A program made the translations under genes and the position numbers. Positions 62,634-64,000 of a stretch of 64,000 nt of DNA are shown piece by piece. Within the stretch, counting starts at the first letter, position 1. Each line of letters begins with the position of its first letter. The notes beneath the pieces are model-generated. The model searched no databases. It was not told the origin of the DNA and saw only the letters and a list, made by a program, of their open reading frames with translations. This DNA is from JAXLQL01 sp046331625 (GTDB taxonomy: Bacteria; Acidobacteriota; Terriglobia; Bryobacterales; Bryobacteraceae), in NCBI GenBank assembly GCA_046331625.1, contig JAXLQL010000007.1, positions 62,001 through 126,000 on the forward strand. Reading direction: 5' to 3'.

Positions 62634-63680
62634 TTACCCGAAGACGAGCGTCACGCCCTGCACTGACGCGGCGGCTTTGTCATAAGTCACCGAGTCCATT
62701 GTGGCGCCGGAGGGGTTCGTCAGCCGGATCGAGCCGCCGTCGTTGCCCAACTGCGCTCCATTGCCCGTAAGCCGCACACGCATTGCGTCGCCGGCGGCAA
62801 TCGAGCCGCTCAAGGCGTCCGCCTTGCCGCCCTTGTCGATCAGCTTCCAGCCATCGATCGCCACTGGACCTGCCGAAACATTGATGAGCGTTACTGTTTC
62901 GAGGCCTGGATCGGCGCCAATGGGATTCGCGAGTGCGGCAATGATCTGTAGCGGGCTTTGTCCGGTCACGCCGCCGCCAGTGCCTCCGCCCGTACCGCCA
63001 CCGCCCGTCGCCTGTAGGATCGGCTTCGCGCCGGGCAAGGGATTCCCCGTCTGATCGCTGGTGGGAATCAACTGGCTTTGGAACGCGACGAAGAAGCCGA
63101 GCCAGCGGTCCTCGAGTTGAATCAGCAGGCCGCCATCCTGGAACGTGCCGTTGTCGCCCGCGTGGCCACCGCCAGTGGGGTTGCCCTGATTCATGTGGAT
63201 ATTGTGGACGCCCATCGTGGTGTGGAACTGCTTGTCCGCGGGCCTGGGACTCACCGTGGCGTCGAACGGCTCTCCGAACGCATAAATGGCACTGCCGCCA
63301 GCGATGGCGCGCTTGACATGCACCGTGAGAATGTCTTGCACGTCGTCGTTTTCACCGGGTCCGCTGAATTCCACCACCTTCATGTCGGAAAGGGCAAACA
63401 TGCTCTCACGGATGAAGTCCATCGCGAGCCCGGGCTGCTTGGCGTGGAAACCCGGGTCGAGCGCTGTCAACTTGTCGAGGAGCGCGGCGTTCGTCAGTGG
63501 GTCCTCGAGATGAAAAAGGACCAGCGCCTGGCTGGCTGCTCCTGCTGCGGTGGAACGGACGTTCACCGGGATCCGCCACCGCACAGTGCCAACGGTAGCG
63601 ATGAGTTGAAAGTGGGGCGAGTCGGGTGTGTCTTCACGGCCAAAGTCGACGGGCGTGGCCTTCAGGACTCCGTAGTTCAT
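62634..63680 (-). CDS. DUF2278 protein with a C-terminal lamin-tail domain
   Basis: A 348-residue protein. The N-terminal ~215 residues are DUF2278: 'MNYGVLKATPVDFGR' (usual YGVLKG), 'FHLEDPLTNAALLDKL' and 'MGVHNIHMNQGNPTGGGHAG'. A glycine/threonine linker (about residues 225-240) leads to a lamin-tail-like beta domain ('GLETVTLINVSAGPVAIDGW', 'GDAMRVRLTGNGAQLGNDGG'). Function unknown; lamin-tail domains are often linked to extracellular nucleases or surface proteins. No signal peptide is seen. It is divergent from the MFS gene at 63746. Confidence 0.85.
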   Translation of the reverse strand: MNYGVLKATPVDFGREDTPDSPHFQLIATVGTVRWRIPVNVRSTAAGAASQALVLFHLEDPLTNAALLDKLTALDPGFHAKQPGLAMDFIRESMFALSDMKVVEFSGPGENDDVQDILTVHVKRAIAGGSAIYAFGEPFDATVSPRPADKQFHTTMGVHNIHMNQGNPTGGGHAGDNGTFQDGGLLIQLEDRWLGFFVAFQSQLIPTSDQTGNPLPGAKPILQATGGGGTGGGTGGGVTGQSPLQIIAALANPIGADPGLETVTLINVSAGPVAIDGWKLIDKGGKADALSGSIAAGDAMRVRLTGNGAQLGNDGGSIRLTNPSGATMDSVTYDKAAASVQGVTLVFG

Positions 63681-63745
63681 GGTTCTATACGCGAGATCGC
63701 GGCCGGGAAAGGGTCACCCGTTTGCGATAAACTTGCAAGACTCGC

Positions 63746-64000
63746 ATGAGCACAACACAGTGGCTGATCTGCATCGTCGCCGGCATCGGCTTCGCCTTCG
63801 ACATCTACGTATTGTTAGTACTCCCACTGATCGTCGGGCCCGCGCTCGGCGCTCTGGGGGGAATCAAACCAGGAACGCCGGAAGCCGCCAACTGGGTGAG
63901 CTTGCTTTTCTACGTTCCCGCGCTCGCCGGTGGCTTCTTCGGCATGATCGGCGGCTACCTTACCGATCGGCTCGGGCGCCGCAAGATTCTCGTCTTCAGC
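63746..64000 (+). CDS. MFS transporter (N-terminal part, cut by window edge)
   Basis: Eighty-five codons from the ATG at 63746 run to the window edge without a stop. They encode a membrane helix ('CIVAGIGFAFDIYVLLVLPL'), a loop, a second helix ('FYVPALAGGFFGMIGGYLTD') and the start of the family loop motif 'GGYLTDRLGRRKILVFS' (G-x3-D-x2-G-R-R). This is the hallmark of the major facilitator superfamily. The 'DIYVLLVLPLIVGPAL' segment resembles sialate/aromatic-acid type carriers, but substrate cannot be assigned. Confidence 0.85.
   Translation, partial: MSTTQWLICIVAGIGFAFDIYVLLVLPLIVGPALGALGGIKPGTPEAANWVSLLFYVPALAGGFFGMIGGYLTDRLGRRKILVFS

Noticed and set aside
1..64000. CRISPR arrays, tRNA and rRNA genes, prophage or transposase genes
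   Set aside because: No regularly spaced repeats, cloverleaf-like segments, rRNA-like sequence or transposase/integrase motifs were found by reading both strands.

Overview
The window looks like a bacterial chromosome segment of about 62-65% GC (estimated by eye) from the Acidobacteriota, probably the Solibacter/Bryobacter side. Pointers are the very large TonB-dependent receptors with a carboxypeptidase-like N-terminal domain, a DUF1549/DUF1553 cytochrome-like protein, a TPR Ser/Thr kinase, the short 'ANRENAQHSTGPR' protein family, SBBP-repeat/BACON exported proteins and a hopanoid operon. This placement rests on family knowledge, not on a search. I saw no rRNA, tRNA, CRISPR array, integrase or transposase.

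Layout. 1-7.4 kb: a serine hydrolase cut by the left edge, a DinB-like protein, a HEAT protein, a PLP ammonia-lyase next to a 2-hydroxyacid dehydrogenase, then two tandem 16-codon peptide genes, a hairpin, a PLP decarboxylase and an exported-looking 2-hydroxyacid dehydrogenase. 7.4-12.8 kb: a 1236-residue exported sugar-dehydrogenase/LamG protein and a TonB-domain/ankyrin protein. 12.9-14.8 kb: a two-gene cassette flanked by a 92-bp direct repeat. 14.7-19.3 kb: a three-gene operon (DUF1549/1553 protein, MFS transporter, Tat-exported protein). 19.7-24.6 kb: a short acidobacterial-type protein, an FAD oxidoreductase and a Ser/Thr kinase with TPRs. 24.7-36.6 kb: one long leftward operon for outer-membrane lipids: waaA-lpxK fusion, ispH, shc, hpnH, hpnA, hpnG, two zinc alcohol dehydrogenases, hpnC, hpnD. 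Most junctions overlap by a few bases. 36.6-43.7 kb: an exported protein, a TPR protein, an intact TonB receptor, a gene remnant and a CE7 esterase. 43.8-45.6 kb: an ATPase plus DUF4276 pair that looks like a defence module. 45.7-50.2 kb: a second TonB receptor and a mannonate dehydratase-like gene, both with clustered frameshifts. 50.2-52.4 kb: a HEAT protein and a RhuM protein. 52.5-60.6 kb: two giant tandem SBBP/BACON/Fn3 paralogs. 60.8-64 kb: a kinase remnant, a phospholipase C-like protein, a DUF2278/lamin-tail protein and the start of an MFS transporter.

How the parts fit. The 24.7-36.6 kb operon joins isoprenoid supply (IspH), squalene formation (HpnC/HpnD; HpnE is not in the window), cyclisation (Shc) and side-chain building (HpnH, HpnG) with lipid A maturation (WaaA-LpxK), so both outer-membrane lipid classes may be made under one promoter. 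The two alcohol dehydrogenases directly downstream of hpnG are candidates for the reductive step that turns ribosylhopane into bacteriohopanetetrol. Small dispersed hairpins with a TTCA loop (REP-like) sit at many gene ends and in two cases form the last codons of a gene. The best candidate for an undescribed system is the twin 16-residue peptide pair next to the PLP decarboxylase. The two copies differ at most codons yet keep almost the same peptide, which argues that both are translated and under selection.
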